The notes: generated by a model from the sequence alone, not told the origin. 64,000 bases of DNA from Diospyros lotus (GCF_014633365.1 NC_068351.1:17118907-17182906); one strand, 5' to 3'; positions 22,933 to 36,273 are shown, counted from the first letter of the stretch. Numbers and translations: made by a program.

Positions 22933-23606
22933 TGTTAGTCCCACAACTATTTTAACTAGCCAAGGATGAAACCAAGAACAAAGCCAAGAAATCAAATCAA
23001 AAAATATAACAATCGCACCAAGAACACAACACAGACAGTACACATGATATATGTGTTCAGATCCGTAAATGGATTTTAATCACGGCAAAGGTTTTCGCCT
23101 TTAGTCAATCCACTAAATCAAAGATTAGAAATCAATTACAAAGATTCATCAATGAACAAACAATTACAGTATTGCATCAAGAAGACAAAATACAACTCGA
23201 GTACAAACTTGCAACAAATTGTGCAAAACCACAGTACTCACCACTGTCCCTTGCCGTTTCTCCCACAACGAAGTGATTTTAACCGGAGATCAAGCAATTC
23301 AACTGAAGTTCTTACTGATCGAAGGATTCACAGGTTGTGTCTCTTTGCCTTGCGCTGATTTAGGGTTTCTTGATTGCAAAAGTGAAAAGTGAAAAGTGAC
23401 GATTGGGTTCTGGATAGCAGCCTTATATATCAAGAGTGAAAGAATGCTAACCACACGATGACCGCTTATAAGAGATCAATGATTAGTATTAAAACACGAT
23501 CAAATAATTCTGAAATGAAAATGTAATTAAATCCAAATGTCACGTAAATGAAATGTAAACAAAATACAATCTGACATCATGTAATTTTGAATCACATATC
23601 ACAACA
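22933..23606 (-). repeat. Copia-1 3' LTR, copy 2 (within the duplication)
   Basis: This second copy of the 3' LTR is 674 bp and differs from copy 1 by substitutions and an extra GTGAAAAGT. Left-flanking AAACC is the duplicated target-site sequence. This copy is the one still joined to the full pol sequence. Confidence 0.9.
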
Positions 23607-23903
23607 AATTCCACCTTGATTCAATAATGGATTTGACTCGAGTCCTCTGCAACTCTCCCACAGCTACGTTGGGAGCACTTTGAGCAGACTTAATGCTTGC
23701 TTAAACTTGACTACTAGTATAAGTTTAGTTAACATATCTGCTAGGTTAATTTCTGTTGAGATTTTCTCTACCTTAATATGCCCTTTAGATATAATATCCC
23801 TAACAAAATGGAGTTGTACATCTATGTGCTTGGTTCTCTCATGAAACCCACTATTTTTAGAGGGATGAATTGCACTTTTTGAATCACAAAGTACCTTAGG
23901 GAC

Positions 23904-25254
23904 CTACTTGCCTAAGCCTAATTCATTTGTTATTCTCTGTAACCAGATGGCTTCTGTAAGAGCCACATATTCAGCCTTAGTGGTTGATAAGGCCACTATG
24001 TGCTGGAGATTTGCTTTCCAGCTTATCAAATTTTCACCTGTGGTAAAAACATACCCTGTTAAGGATCTTCTTTTATCCAAATCAGCTGCAAAATCTGAAT
24101 CACAATAACCTTCTATGCAGCTATCATTCCTAGTGTTTGAACTAAACACTAAGCGTTTATCTACTGTCCCTTTAAGATACCTAAGTATCCACTTAACATC
24201 TTTCCAATGATCCTTGGATGGGTTACTCATAAACCTACTTACTAGGCTTACACCATATGCAATATCAAGCCTAGCGCCTATCATTACATACATTAAACTT
24301 CCTATAGCATTGGAATATGGGACATTCTTCAGTACTCCTCTTCTTCCTTAGGTAAATTACCTTTCACAACACTTAGCTTAAACTAAGGAAACATAAGAAC
24401 ATGCATTGGTTTACATTCTTGCATATCAAATAAATCCACCACTTTCTTTAAATAACCGGACTGATTCAAGGTTAATATACCTTTCTCTCTATCCTTCTTA
24501 ATGTCAATTCCAAGTATACGCTTTATTACTCCTAGAGATTTTATTTCAAATTCAGATCTAAGGGCTTGAGTCAGTTTGCTTATTTCCTTCTTATCCTTAC
24601 ATGTTATAAGCATGTCATCTACATATATTAAGAGATATATATACAGATTCCCTTTTAAGTTGTTTAAAATAAACACAATGGTCAAAATTACACCTATTGT
24701 AATTTTCCATGAGCATAAACTCATCAAATCTCTTATACCATTGTCGGGGAGACTGCTTAAGGCCATATAATGACCTTTATAGTAAACAGACCAGAATTTC
24801 TTTCCCTCTTTCTACAAATCCTGTAGGCTGATCCATATAAATCCTTTCTTCTAGGTTTCCATGTAGGAAAGTGGTTTTAACATCTAATTATTCTAGCTCT
24901 AAATCATATAGGGCTACTAGGGCCAAGACTAATCTTATGGAGGTGTGTTCAACCACAGGAGAGAACACTTCACGGTAGTTTATACCTTCCCTTTGGGAAT
25001 ACCCCTTAGCAACTACCCTTCCTTTAAATCTGGGTGGTTCTACTCTTAGTATTCCTGGTTTTCTCTTAAAAGTCCACTTACAACCTATGATCTTTTGGTC
25101 TTTAGGCCCTTTTACAAGAGACTAGGTTTTATTCCTTTTAAGAGAGTCTATCTCTTCTCTCATAGCTTTTAACCAGTGGATTTTATCCTTACTAGCACAA
25201 GCATCTTGGTAACTTACCGATTCTTCAAGCTCTATAGAATCTCCTATATTTAGG
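23904..25254 (-). pseudogene. Copia-1 reverse transcriptase and RNase H
   Basis: On the minus strand, RT sequence from about 25254 shows PPRFKGRVVAKGYSQREGINYREVFS-like remains in broken form. Then the catalytic motif YLLIYVDDMLITCKDKKEIS with intact YVDD, SLGVIKRILGIDIKKDREKG and LNQSGYLKKVVDLFDMQECK. RNase H follows: HWKDVKWILRYLKGTVDKRL, GYCDSDFAADLDKRRSLTGY and ALSTTKAEYVALTEAIWLQR. The Glu of the TEAEY motif is Lys here (TKAEY) whereas the duplicated copy keeps Glu. A frameshift near 24300-24385 and several stops interrupt it. The front part of RT continues across the nested insertion at 25260-30546. Confidence 0.85.
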
Positions 25255-25259
25255 GCATA

Positions 25260-27712
25260 TGTAACACCCCACCTTACATGGGCGCATCACTATAAGGAAA
25301 TCCCCGGGAATCTTTTTTTTTCAAGTCTATCACGCGCGGCGCCATGAGTATAACCTTCACGTGCATATAAAACACCCGTCACATACAATGGCTAACGCTC
25401 ACGGTGATTTCAAGAACAATCTTCACATCCATGTAAAAATTCCGAGAACTCCAGTCTTGCCCGTTTAACTAACAAGATCAATAGTCTTAAAACTAAATAA
25501 GACATAATACAACACAACGGATAAAATAATATCAAAATGTCGTGGCCTATCACGAGTTCCTTACAAGGTGTTCCCACACCGGAATACGTATTTCAAACTA
25601 TCAAATGATAATAACATTAAAATACAACAATTCATACATATACTAAAATAAATACCAACACCTCCAAAATGATATGACGACTATCAAACTAAACACCATA
25701 GGCCTCAACTGGCCCCGTCCTCGACCTCGCAGTAGTCCCTAGCTGGAACGTTGAATGTTCGAGGGGCGTAACCCAGATTAGATGATAAAACATCTAAGTA
25801 ATGGTATGAAACCGTTTACCGAATGCATGAAAGACATACGAGCACGGCATAAACAGACAACAACAACAACATGCAACACGTCTAACTTAAGAAATCTCTC
25901 TTACATACTTAACCTCCAATGGAAAATCCATTCCACACACCTTTGGGGTTGACCTTGCTGCGACATACTTAATCCTCGGGTGCCCTACCGTGTCACCCGT
26001 TCACCTGGATTAACCTTGTCCCATTCTCAAGAAGACCCAATCCCGTATCATACGGACACAACAACAACACAAAAAATTGACATCCCGATGATATGAAAAT
26101 CACAAGCCATGCACTGACTCTTTTATAAGTTAAAGCAGTTGATGCAATATACCACATGTTCAATATGCAAATGATATCATAGGTACATAAGAGAAACGCC
26201 TTTACAAAACAACCCAAGTTGTGGAAGGTATAACATCTCATTAAAACTGGTTCAATCACGTGTAACCTAAGTTCGGGCGGGTAAAATCGCTCACCTGAAC
26301 CCACTACACACACTCCAACACATTTTTAAGATAAGGTAAGATTAGAATCAAACCACTTACCTCAAATCGGAAAAGACCGATTTTCGCCTCGGAAAAGACT
26401 GATTTTCGCCTTGAAAAATGTGCAATCCTTCTTTCCAACAACCCAATCGTCTCCTATTTACCATTAAGACCTTAGAAATCAATATTTTCATTTTCCCCAT
26501 AATTTCCTCAATTTTTCCCAATTTTTTAAACATTTCTTTCTCTCGAAGAATCATAATAAATGCCAAATATCCAATTTTTCCAAATATTTTTGCATAAACC
26601 CTTCTAAAATAATTTTACAAAAATTATAAAAATAATTTCAAGAAAAACCTGGGCCTCATGTGCCCTCACGCACTAGCGTGTGGGTGCGGCTGGAGTTCGC
26701 GCCTGCACATGCGTGGCTAGTCTTTTCTGGTCATCTTCTCCACCTTTCTTCTACGGCGATGGTCTCCATTGGCCAAAATAATGGCAGGGCCTTGAAGCTT
26801 TCTCAAGGTGACCTCGATGGCACCCTCAAATGGCCAAAAACGTCATCGAAAAATGCCTTAAATGGCGGCTGCAGTTCGAGGTCCGGGCACCCCCGATTTT
26901 TCGGCTAAGGCACTGAAACCTGGTGATTTCTATGCCAAACGATCCCAAACTCTCCAGAAATGCTTCCCACAACACAAAGATCAAAAGCCCCTTATCCGTG
27001 AGCCTTGATTCAGGCCAAAATGTGAGAAATTTCATTCGATTTTGATTTTAAAATCTCGGCCATCTACCCCTTTTATACCCGTTCTTGACACAAATTCCCA
27101 CCAGATCTTGCTTGTTCTTATCCCTTTGTCTCCAAATCTAGCCTTTAATCCCATCAAATAGCCCTAAATCATGAGATATGGCCTTCGAAAAATCCGTTCG
27201 AATCGATGATCACCTCCGCCATTAAAATCGGTCACTTCGCTGCATTTTTCGCCTAATAGCAACTCCCAAATGCTTCATCATCACCTGGAGGCTACTCCCG
27301 AGCCTCCAGGTGAGCTTCCCGACGCCCAGGGGCGGCTGGCCGGTGGCCATAGTGCGGCCGGTCAGTTTCCCACTTGAATTTTCAGATTTTGCACTTTATC
27401 CCCCAAGAAATTTCCAATTACATTTTCTCCTAATCCTTGATACCCTTGAACTTCTTGTTAATTCCTCGACTGCCCACAAGTTCTAAACTTCTCATTTCTC
27501 TCAAGAATTTCTGAAAAATTCTCCGTTTCAACCTCCCTCGAGCAGTTTACAAAATCTATACTTTTGCCCGGATGCCTCCAATCGCTTGTTTTTTACTTCA
27601 AACCTTCGTGAATCTCTTAGTTTTGTCGAATACCACTTATTTGGGCAATCTTTCCTTCATTGAATTGCTTTGACATCGACCCTTGCCTTTCGTTTATGTT
27701 TTGAATATTACA
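25260..27712 (-). mobile_element. Gypsy LTR, first of a head-to-tail pair
   Basis: It starts TGTAACACCCCACC at 25260 and ends ATATTACA at 27712. The left flank carries GCATA (25255-25259), and the matching GCATA is not after this copy but after the second LTR (30547-30551). On the minus strand CGGGTATAAAAGGGG near 27070 could be the TATA box. The frame at 25993-26313 and others in it look fortuitous. No gag or pol is present. Confidence 0.8.
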
Positions 27713-27714
27713 CA

Positions 27715-30546
27715 TGTAATACCCCACCTCGTTTGATGTGTCATTATAAGGGAATTCCCTGGAATCTTTTTTTTCCATGATTATCATGCGCAGTGCAACA
27801 AGAACAACTTTCAACATGCCTGACACATACGACGATCCAACGAACAATCTCACATGCTTACATAGGTCAGCACCCGTAGTGATTGCAAGAACAATCTTCA
27901 CATGCACACAAGATCTCGAAAACCCCAGTCTTGCCCGTTTAACTAACAAGATTAATAATCTTAAACTAAACGAGTCATAGAATAATGCAACGGATATAAT
28001 AACATCAAAATATCGTGGCCCACCACGAGGTTCTTACATAGTTTTCCATAACAAAATACGTATTACAACGCTACCAAATGATAACAACACAACACTATCA
28101 TGTAACTGTTCATACATATATCAAAATAAGTATTATTGCCTCAAAATTCTACAACAGCTATCATACTAAACATCGTTAGCCCTCAACTGTCCACGTCCTC
28201 GCCTTCGCAACAGTCCCTGGCTGGAACATTGAATGTTCCAAGGGCATAACCCAGATTAGATGATAAAACATCTAACTGATAGCATGATACAGTTTACTAA
28301 ATACATGAAACACACACGAGCATGGCATATATAGACAATGACAACATGCAACACGTCTAACTTGAGAAATCTCCTTGGCATACTCAACCTCCCGTGGAAA
28401 ATCCATTCCACACATCTTTGGGGTTGACCTTACTACGACATACTTAATCCCCGAGTGCCCTACTGTGTCACCCGATCACTGAGATTAACCTTGCCCTATT
28501 CTCAAGAAGACCCCATCCCGTCCCCCATGGACATAATAATGACACGAAAATCAATACCTCGATGATATGAAAAACCACACTCCATGCACTGACTCTTTTA
28601 CAAGTAAAAATAGTTGATGCAATATACCACATGTTTAATATGCATACGATACCATAAGTACATAAGTAAAATGTCTACACGATATAACCCTAATTTCGGA
28701 GGGTATAACCGCTCACTAGAACTGGTTCAATCACATGCAACCTAAGCTCGGGAGGGTAGAACCGCTCACCTAAACCCACTACACACATACCAAATCATTT
28801 TTAAGACAATAGGTAAGACTAAAATCAAACCACTCACCTTATTCGAAAAGTTAATTTTTACCTCGTAATGCGTGTTAAGCCTCGAAATGCGCGTCTGAAT
28901 AATTTCCTAACTTTGGCATTCTCCTCTAGCTCCAAATTAATCCTCAAAATTTTCTATGATTTTTTCAAGAATTTTCTCCAATTTTTCCTATTTTTCTTCC
29001 TTTTTTTCTTTTCTTTTTTCTTTTTTCTTCTTTCTTTTTTCTTCTCCTTTCTTTCTTCTTCCTCCCCTGCTATTCCCATGCGCAAACCAGTCCCCAACCA
29101 GCCTTCATCATACGCCAGCCACTGGCTGCTACCTCCATCTCCAGCCACCGCCCTCCTTGCCAGCCTTCCCCGACCTCCCTGGTCGCCGCCCCATGTTCCA
29201 GCAGCCATCATCGTGGCAGTTTTGGCCGCCATGGATGCTGCCCAGCCCCAGTAAGCTTGCGGCTATGGCCGCAACTTGTTGTGCGGCCAACTTCGGCCAC
29301 CTCCAACACTCGTCGCGACCACCATCGACCTCTCCTGACCCCGCACAACCACTGGCCGACCTTCTCCTCATTGCTTCTCGCCTTCCGTCTGAGCTGCCAT
29401 GGTCGCAGCTTGCAGCTGTCCACTCATTGTGGCCAACTTTGGCTGCTTCCGGCAACCCTTGTGGCAACCTTCGACCTCCAGCTTTGGTTCCCAGCACTCT
29501 CCCTCAATCCCTCAAGCTCTCAGCCATTCTCTCCCTTACTGTAACTCTTGGCCACCTTCTTCCTTCATTTTCCATTTTGCTTATTTCCTCTTCAATTTCT
29601 ACTCCTATTTATAGAGAACTCACCGCCTCAATTTGCCTTGGCCATCACCCTAGCAAACTTGACCACCACCATTGCTCGGCCATGAAACTTCCTAGAAGCT
29701 TCATAAAAGCCACTATGCACACACGCACACGAATGTATATATATATATTTATAACTATATATTACTCTATAATCTAAAGGAAATTTCACATTAAACCCCC
29801 AATTTCTATCGTAATTTCCCTTGAGCAATTTCTTTATTGCACTTAGGCCCTCACACATCAAATTAATTTGCATTTCAATACCGAAAACGCAAAATTAATA
29901 ATCCAAGATTACTCGATAAAGACGATTTTGCCCCTGCATCCTTATCGGGCTATTGTTTCATCCTGAAATCACTGAAGGGTTGTTTCTTATGAAAAACTGA
30001 AGCCTCCTTAAGCTTTCATCTATTTTTCGGAGGTTTCCTACGTCAATTCGATAATTTAAACTGAATCGAACCTGTATCAAAAACTGTCTCTATTTTGACT
30101 TCTCTCAATGTCATAAATCATGTTTTGATATGCTTGATGACTTCATACCCTTTCTTTTAGATATCTAAGTCCCGAGGCATTCCCTCTCGTTGATTCGGCG
30201 ACTTGCTTTGCTATCACAACCATTTTTTGGTATCCCAAACTCATTCAAACAACGTGACAATCAAACGAAACATGAGATATTATATTAATCCACAACATAC
30301 TTTTTCTTCCAGAGATACTTATGTTCCGGGGCATTCCCTTCAATCGATTCAGTTGGTTATAACTCCAAGAAATTATACTTAAACCCCAAAACTTCTAATA
30401 ATCTCATTTTTGCCCCCGGATAAATTACTCTTGAGTCCTTTAGAGACTCTTGAGTATTACAACGCGTAGGCCTGAAACTTTACTAAATACCATTTTGATC
30501 CCGTAATTTTTGAAAATACTCTTAATATTAAATACTGGGTATTACA
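27715..30546 (-). mobile_element. Gypsy LTR, second of a head-to-tail pair
   Basis: It starts TGTAATACCCCACCTC at 27715, two bases after the first LTR ends, and ends GGTATTACA at 30546, followed by GCATA. It aligns with the first copy at its start and in long blocks (for example CAGTCTTGCCCGTTTAACTA in both, and GGAAAATCCATTCCACAC), but with many differences and different length (2832 vs 2453 bp). On the minus strand CTATAAATAGGAG near 29608 is a likely TATA box. A 273-codon frame at 28956-29777 is pyrimidine-rich low-complexity sequence and is not called as a gene. Confidence 0.8.
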
Positions 30547-30551
30547 GCATA

Positions 30552-31130
30552 GGCTATGAAGTCTACATGAGCTTACCTTCCAGGAGGTTTTATTTCTCTC
30601 CTAATCATATCCCTAGATAAGAGATAATCACTCTCAAGTCAGAGTTATATTATACTCCAAATTCAAATTCAGTAACCTCATAAATGTTATTGTCTAATTC
30701 AAACTCAGTAACTTCTGAGTTACTAGAGGGTTAAGAACTTTCATCATTTGAATCTTCTATGTGATCCTTGGAGCTATCATTTTACACCTCAAACTGAAAA
30801 CTATAAGTTTGATTTTCCTTACCATTCTTCACCTAACTTGGTATATAGTATTCTGATTCCTTGAATACTACATCCCTACTGATGACAACCTTTTTATTAT
30901 CTATCAACCACAATTTGTAGCCTTTAACCCCCTGAGGATATCCTAAAAACATAGCTTTCTATGCTCTAGTGTCTAACTTGCTTTCTTTCTTATGCACATA
31001 CCCTATACACCCAAAAGGCTTATGTGATCTAAGATAGGCAACTTTGTAGTCCACAAATGTTCTGGAGTCTTAAAGTTAATGGTTGATGAAGGAGATCTGT
31101 TTATTTGATAACAAGTAGCAGACACTGTGA
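30552..31130 (-). pseudogene. Copia-1 integrase-to-RT linker
   Basis: This is a piece of copia-1 pol left between the two nested insertions. On the minus strand recognisable text includes INRSPSSTINFKTPEHLW, a typical integrase C-terminal phrase, KASYTLEHRKLCF-like sequence, and an acidic linker toward RT. Many stops interrupt the frame. Confidence 0.6.
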
Positions 31131-31135
31131 GACCC

Positions 31136-34100
31136 CCACCCAGATACCCCAACTAAATCGAAGAACCCAAGCAAGAGCCCACAAGGGGTAGAGAAAATAG
31201 AAAAGAAACTACCCTGGCCTGCCATGCATGCTCAACTAGGATCACTTGAACTCATACTGAAGAAATAATAGCTGGAGCATAACTCCCATCCTAGGCATGC
31301 ATATGAAAGATAACCAGTCACAGGGTTACATGGTATATACATATACACATACAAAACTGTGCCAAGTACACAAAAGCTAAACATCTATGGCACAAAATCG
31401 CAAGATATACACCAAACCAGGATTTACTACGACTGCCCTATACACCACCTATCGGAATAGCTCAAAGACTGCTAGCCTCGCCCTCACACTTAGCCTTGCC
31501 TTTACCTGGAATGAAGAGAAGCAAGAGTGAGTCACAAGACTCAGCAAACATATAAGAAGGAAAGGTTGATAAGAGTATGGAAGCTAAAGATAACTTGCAC
31601 CCAAGTGCAAAAACTCATGCAAAGCATGACAACCAACCATACATCTCATGTCCATGAATCTCATGACAGATATATAAATACTTCGCATAATAAAATATCC
31701 ACATATTGGTCCTTGGGGCCCACATAAGACACACGGCACCCAAGTCCCTATTACAAACCTGTCACTGCTCTAAAAGGCAACTGTACCTGAATCATGAGCC
31801 AAAGCTCTCTCGGGTGGGAGCGACCAACACCCATCTCTGTAACTAAAATTGAAACTTTAACTAGGGCCGAAGCTCTAACTGGAGCCGAAGCTCTAACTGA
31901 AAAATATCCACACACACACCCACACGGTGCCAATAATCATGCAATGCACAAATATAATGCAATGGCATAATGAGCATAAATAATGATACATAGCCCCCAT
32001 AAGCCATGCATCAAGCCTTGCCCGCCCATATAGGAAATCACATACGATGCAATGCTCATGTCTAAGTATGATGCAAAGGCATAATGAGCATAAATGATGA
32101 TACATAGCCCCTATAAAACCATGTATCAAGCCCATTAGGAAGACACATCTAATGAAATATGCCTGTGGCCAAGCACACCAGTCGCATGAAACCCTCAAAT
32201 GCATATCCCAAACCCATGCATGCATTTGTCATGACAAAATACTAGAAATAAAATACAAAGACCACATGCCATAGACTCTCGACCACTCATCACAATCATG
32301 CACCGTCCAAGCTAGAACCTATCCCATTACAAACCTAGCTTCATTCCATGAAGGAAATAGAGAGTGAACAAACTCTCTTGAGCCATTTCGAATATTCAAC
32401 ATAACATCTAGATTAATCCTCGAAATATACCATCTTAAATCTCAAAGTAAAGAAAATAGACTGGACAACAAAAATGGAGAAAAGACAAGCTTATAATCCT
32501 TAAATAAAAGCCATCGGTAACTCCCAGCAAGAAAGATCTCAATAACTCTCCAAATGTAAAGATTTTCTAAAAATCTAACTATAACTTCCAATATCAACAC
32601 ACAGTGAGAAAAATAAACATTGTGGTAAGGAAATAAACAAAATCCTCTAATAAACCTCATCTACAACCTCCAATAATTTCAAAATCACAATAAGGAATTA
32701 AACTAATGGAGAAGGAAATCCTCAAATAAAATCATATGTAACTTCCAGTGAGGAGATCCTCAATAAATCATTAACTATCAGAAAACTCACTACAATAGTG
32801 AATAATTTAACATCACAATATGAGAATAAACCAAACTAGTGAGAAAATAGACCAAGCTTGTGTCTTATCTTATAACATCAGAAAAAGATAAGGCTCGGTT
32901 GATTCCTTACTAGCCATGCATGTACACCTATATCGCTAATACAATCAAAAAGCCCACAACTGAATACCATCAGTACATGCTTGAGGTTCACTAAGGGTTG
33001 AGAAAGATAACTATGAAGAGAGGAAAAGCTTGCATTGAGGAGAAGGAAAGAGAAAGGACTTGCAAAGAGGGATAAGGAGCTTGCCTGCAACGAAACCTCT
33101 TCCTCCTCCTCCTTCTTCTTCTTCCTTACTACTCTCAGCTTCAAGAAAATGCTCCCAGATGATGAATAAAAGCATCTGGTGTGCGCATATATATATATAT
33201 AAGAGGGACAAAGACTGATGGCAAGGACGCGCGTCAAAGTCGTGGCAAGATGGGAGGATAAATTCCCCGACATGCCTCTAAAAAGCTAGCTTCTGAATCG
33301 AGAAAGTGGTCTGGAAATTCAGTCTCAGAATGACCTATTCGAATGCAACAGTAATCAATTCGAATGAGAGGAATTATATGAAAATGGGTATTCTAGATAG
33401 ATTTGACACATCTTAGAATTTTTGGCATAACTCTCTAGTCTGAGCTCAAATTGAGGTGATTAAAAATGATATGAAAAGATAAGAGAAAGATCTACAACTT
33501 TCATGTTTTGGGTTTTGACAGATTCGGGCTGCATCAAGGTCAAAATTGGGTCGCAAAGTGAAGACCGCACATTGGAAATTAGAAACCTTACCTCCATTCG
33601 AATCACACACTCCCCATTCAAATCACCTCAATTCATTTGAATGAGCTACTGTAGCATTCGAATGACACTCAAATAACTCACAAAAACTCATCCGAATTAT
33701 CCTTCATTCAAATCCCTTACTTTACCATTCGAATCATACTCACAAAAACTCATTTGAATTAGCCTCAAACCATCTGAATGACACCATTAACCACACAAAC
33801 ACATCTGAATGAGCCCAAGACTCACACCCACTCATCCGAATGACACCATTAACCACACAAACACATCCAAATGAGCTCAAGACTCACACCCACTCATCCG
33901 AATGACACCATTAACCACATAAGCACATCCAAATGAGCCCAAGACTCACACCCACTCATCCGAATAACACCATTAACCACACAAACACATCTGAATATCT
34001 CATCCTCATATCCGAATACCTCACCATCCATCCATATATCTAGGCTCAAATTCAAATGTATCTTAATATACATTCAGATATTCCAACTTATACCCAACAC

Positions 34101-34201
34101 TTAATTAATAATCGCCAAAAATAACATATTGCACCTCACAAATAACCTACACAACCTTAAGACTTAATAAAACATTAAATCCTTAAATTTAGGTCGTTAC
34201 A
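31136..34201 (-). mobile_element. Solo LTR with decayed ATTCGAAT motif array
   Basis: The 3066-bp insert starts TGTGAGACCCCCACC and ends GGTCGTTACA, flanked by exact target duplication GACAC (31131-31135 and 34202-34206). A TATA-like run near 33185-33200 reads toward the minus strand. Upstream of it in that orientation, 33320-34030, are many copies of ATTCGAAT-like words, mostly degenerate (ATCCGAATG, CATTTGAATG, CATTCAAATC). CACAAGACTCAGCAAACAT near 31533 resembles CTACAAAGCTCAGCAAGTA in the solo LTR at 57468, so both belong to related families. No coding capacity is seen. Confidence 0.85.
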
Positions 34202-34206
34202 GACAC

Positions 34207-34950
34207 TGCTCCAACCTAGAATTTCTTAGGGAGTTTAGAGTCCTTTAATAAACATCTAACTTTGTTTAGGATAGTCCTATTCATTCTTTCAGCAATTCCA
34301 TTTTGCTGTGGGGTTTCACTTCATGTCCTATGCCTTGCAATTCCTACTTGTTTGCAATAATTTGTGAATTCATGATTACAAAATTCTAGACCATTATCTA
34401 TTCTTAGGATTTTAATCCTTTTTCCTTATTGGTGTTCTACAAGAGTCTTCCACTCCTTAAATTTTTCAAAAGCCTCACTCTTATGCTTAAGAAAATAAAC
34501 CCATACTTTCCTAGAATTGTCATCTATGAAGGAAAGGAAGTATTGGGCTCCTAATAAAGAACATGGGACTTGGGGAGAACCCCAAAAATCAGAGTGAACA
34601 TATTCTAGGATACTCTTAGTCCTATGAGCTAATGGTGCAAATTGTAACCTATGAGATTTACCCATAACACATGTCTCACAGAAATATAAGTTATTTATTT
34701 TCTTATGATCTAGAATACCCTGCTTACTTAACTCTTGTAAACCTTTCATATCTATGTGGCCTAGCCTCCTATGCCATATTTCAGTGTCATCATCCACAGT
34801 AGATGAGACAACTACATTTCCCATAATGGTCTCCCCTTATAGGACATATAACCCTTGCTTTAGAATACCTTTAAGGACTACCATTGACCTTTTCATTACC
34901 CTAAGAATTCCTTTTTCAGATTTATAGGACCCACCTCTAGAGTTTAACAT
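34207..34950 (-). pseudogene. Copia-1 gag-pre-integrase and integrase
   Basis: On the minus strand this encodes IWHRRLGHIDMKGLQELSKQ then FCETCVMGKSHRLQFA, the HHCC zinc finger of copia integrase with both His and both Cys intact. Then follow VHSDFWGSPQVPCSLLGAQY and FLSFIDDNSRKVWVYFLKHK, holding the first catalytic Asp positions. Beyond a stop, DNGLEFCNHEF and SETPQQNGIAERMNRT hold the second Asp and the catalytic Glu. The solo LTR at 31136-34201 cuts the domain just after this point. Confidence 0.85.
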
Positions 34951-35374
34951 ACCTAAGGAAATTAAATTCCTTCTTTAGTTAGGTACTAGCCTTACATTAT
35001 CTAGGGTTCTAAAGGTTCCATCCCACATTTTTAAACTTAACTGATCCTACTCTAGTTATGTTGCATGATTGATTATTACCCATTAAGACTTTACCACCCT
35101 TATGTTCTTAAAGTTGAATAGCCAGTCCCTCCTTGGTGTCATATGAAATGTACACCCTGAATCTAAAATCCACTCCTCTCTAGAAGCATGTTTTGAGAGT
35201 ATTAGGCCTTCACCACTCTCATAGCCATCAGATAGATTAGCTACATCTTCTTGTCCCTTATTATTTTCTAGGTTTTTTTCTTTTACAACACTATTTCTTT
35301 AAATGACATTCCTTATTGCCGTACCAGCATGTCATTGTTCTTGAGGAACCTCTACTTGTTCCTCTATGTTTAGA

Positions 35375-36043
35375 CTAATTCCTAGTTACAATTCTGCCTC
35401 TAAGTTTTGATTTCTTTTCTGATTTTTCTTTTACATTCAATCTTTCTGCATTGTTTACTTTCTTTTCCTTTTTAAATTCAAGATCTCTAGATCTAGGTGC
35501 AAATAATACATCCTCTAAAGACAATGAAGTTCTACCATGTTTAATTGCAGTTTTTACATCCCTATAAGATTCTGGTAGAGAATTTAAAAGGATTATGGCT
35601 TGATTCTCATTTGATATTTTCTCATCAATATTAGCCAAAGTTATAGTGATAACATTAAAGTCATCTAGGTTTTCTTCTAAAGATTTAGAGGGATCCATTC
35701 TAAAACCAAACAATCTTTCTTTCAAAAAAATTTTGTTAGTCAAGGTCTTAGTTATGTAAAGAGATTCTAGTTTAGCCCATACCTTCATAGATGTATCCTC
35801 ATCATTTACCTGTCTCAGAACGTTGTCAGCCAGGTTAAGGATGAGAAGGCTATAAGCCAACTCATTCATTTCTTGGCTTTCCTGGTTGGTTGAGGATTCT
35901 TTCTTATCCTTTTCATCTCTTGGTTCAACAGCCAGTGCCTTTGAGCACTGGTGTTGAACCAAGACTTTATTCATTTTCTTTTGCCACATTCCGAAATCAT
36001 TGTGGCCATTGAATTTCTCGACTTCCACCTTTGAAGGAGCCAT
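35375..36043 (-). pseudogene. Copia-1 gag
   Basis: An open frame of 222 codons starts MAPSKVEVEKFNGHNDFGMW, typical of the gag N-terminus of Tork-type copia elements. It continues with VWAKLESLYITKTLTNKIFL, RLFGFRMDPSKSLEENLDDF and ILLNSLPESYRDVKTAIKHG, a UBN2 domain. A Lys-rich tail follows. Just past the stop, in another frame, CWYGNKECHLKK is a decayed zinc knuckle. Gag itself is the best preserved part of copia-1, but the polyprotein is broken right after it. Confidence 0.85.
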
Positions 36044-36273
36044 ATCTAAATGATCTTATAGATCTTTGTAAGGAAATACAAAGAAGAAGGCAACAGAAAA
36101 GGAAACCCTAACAGAATATAAAAGACTCTAAATGAAAAGAAAGACAAAATGCATAAACAGAGAGTTAGGGCACAAAGGATACTTTCTTACCGAGAGGGAT
36201 TTCAAGACCAACTTACGATCTTCATTGTGTTCGGCATGATATTGATTTTTGGCGGCTACTTAGCTCGCCTTAT

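Larger units (their letters stand above)
20391..24356. repeat. 1.98-kb head-to-tail tandem duplication
   Basis: Unit 1 (20391-22373) and unit 2 (22374-about 24356) are nearly identical. Each contains the tail of LTR family B, a copia-1 LTR and the copia-1 RNase H end. The inner junction joins GGTAAATTACCT of pol directly to TGCTCGGTCGGG of LTR B. In unit 2 the pol sequence continues normally past GGTAAATTACCT. The copies differ by scattered substitutions and a 9-bp GTGAAAAGT duplication in unit 2 near 23390. Confidence 0.9.

Noticed and set aside
28956..29777. A 273-codon open frame rich in Phe, Ser and Pro
   Set aside because: It comes from a pyrimidine-rich tract inside a gypsy LTR, matches no family I know, and overlaps frames of similar length on the other strand.
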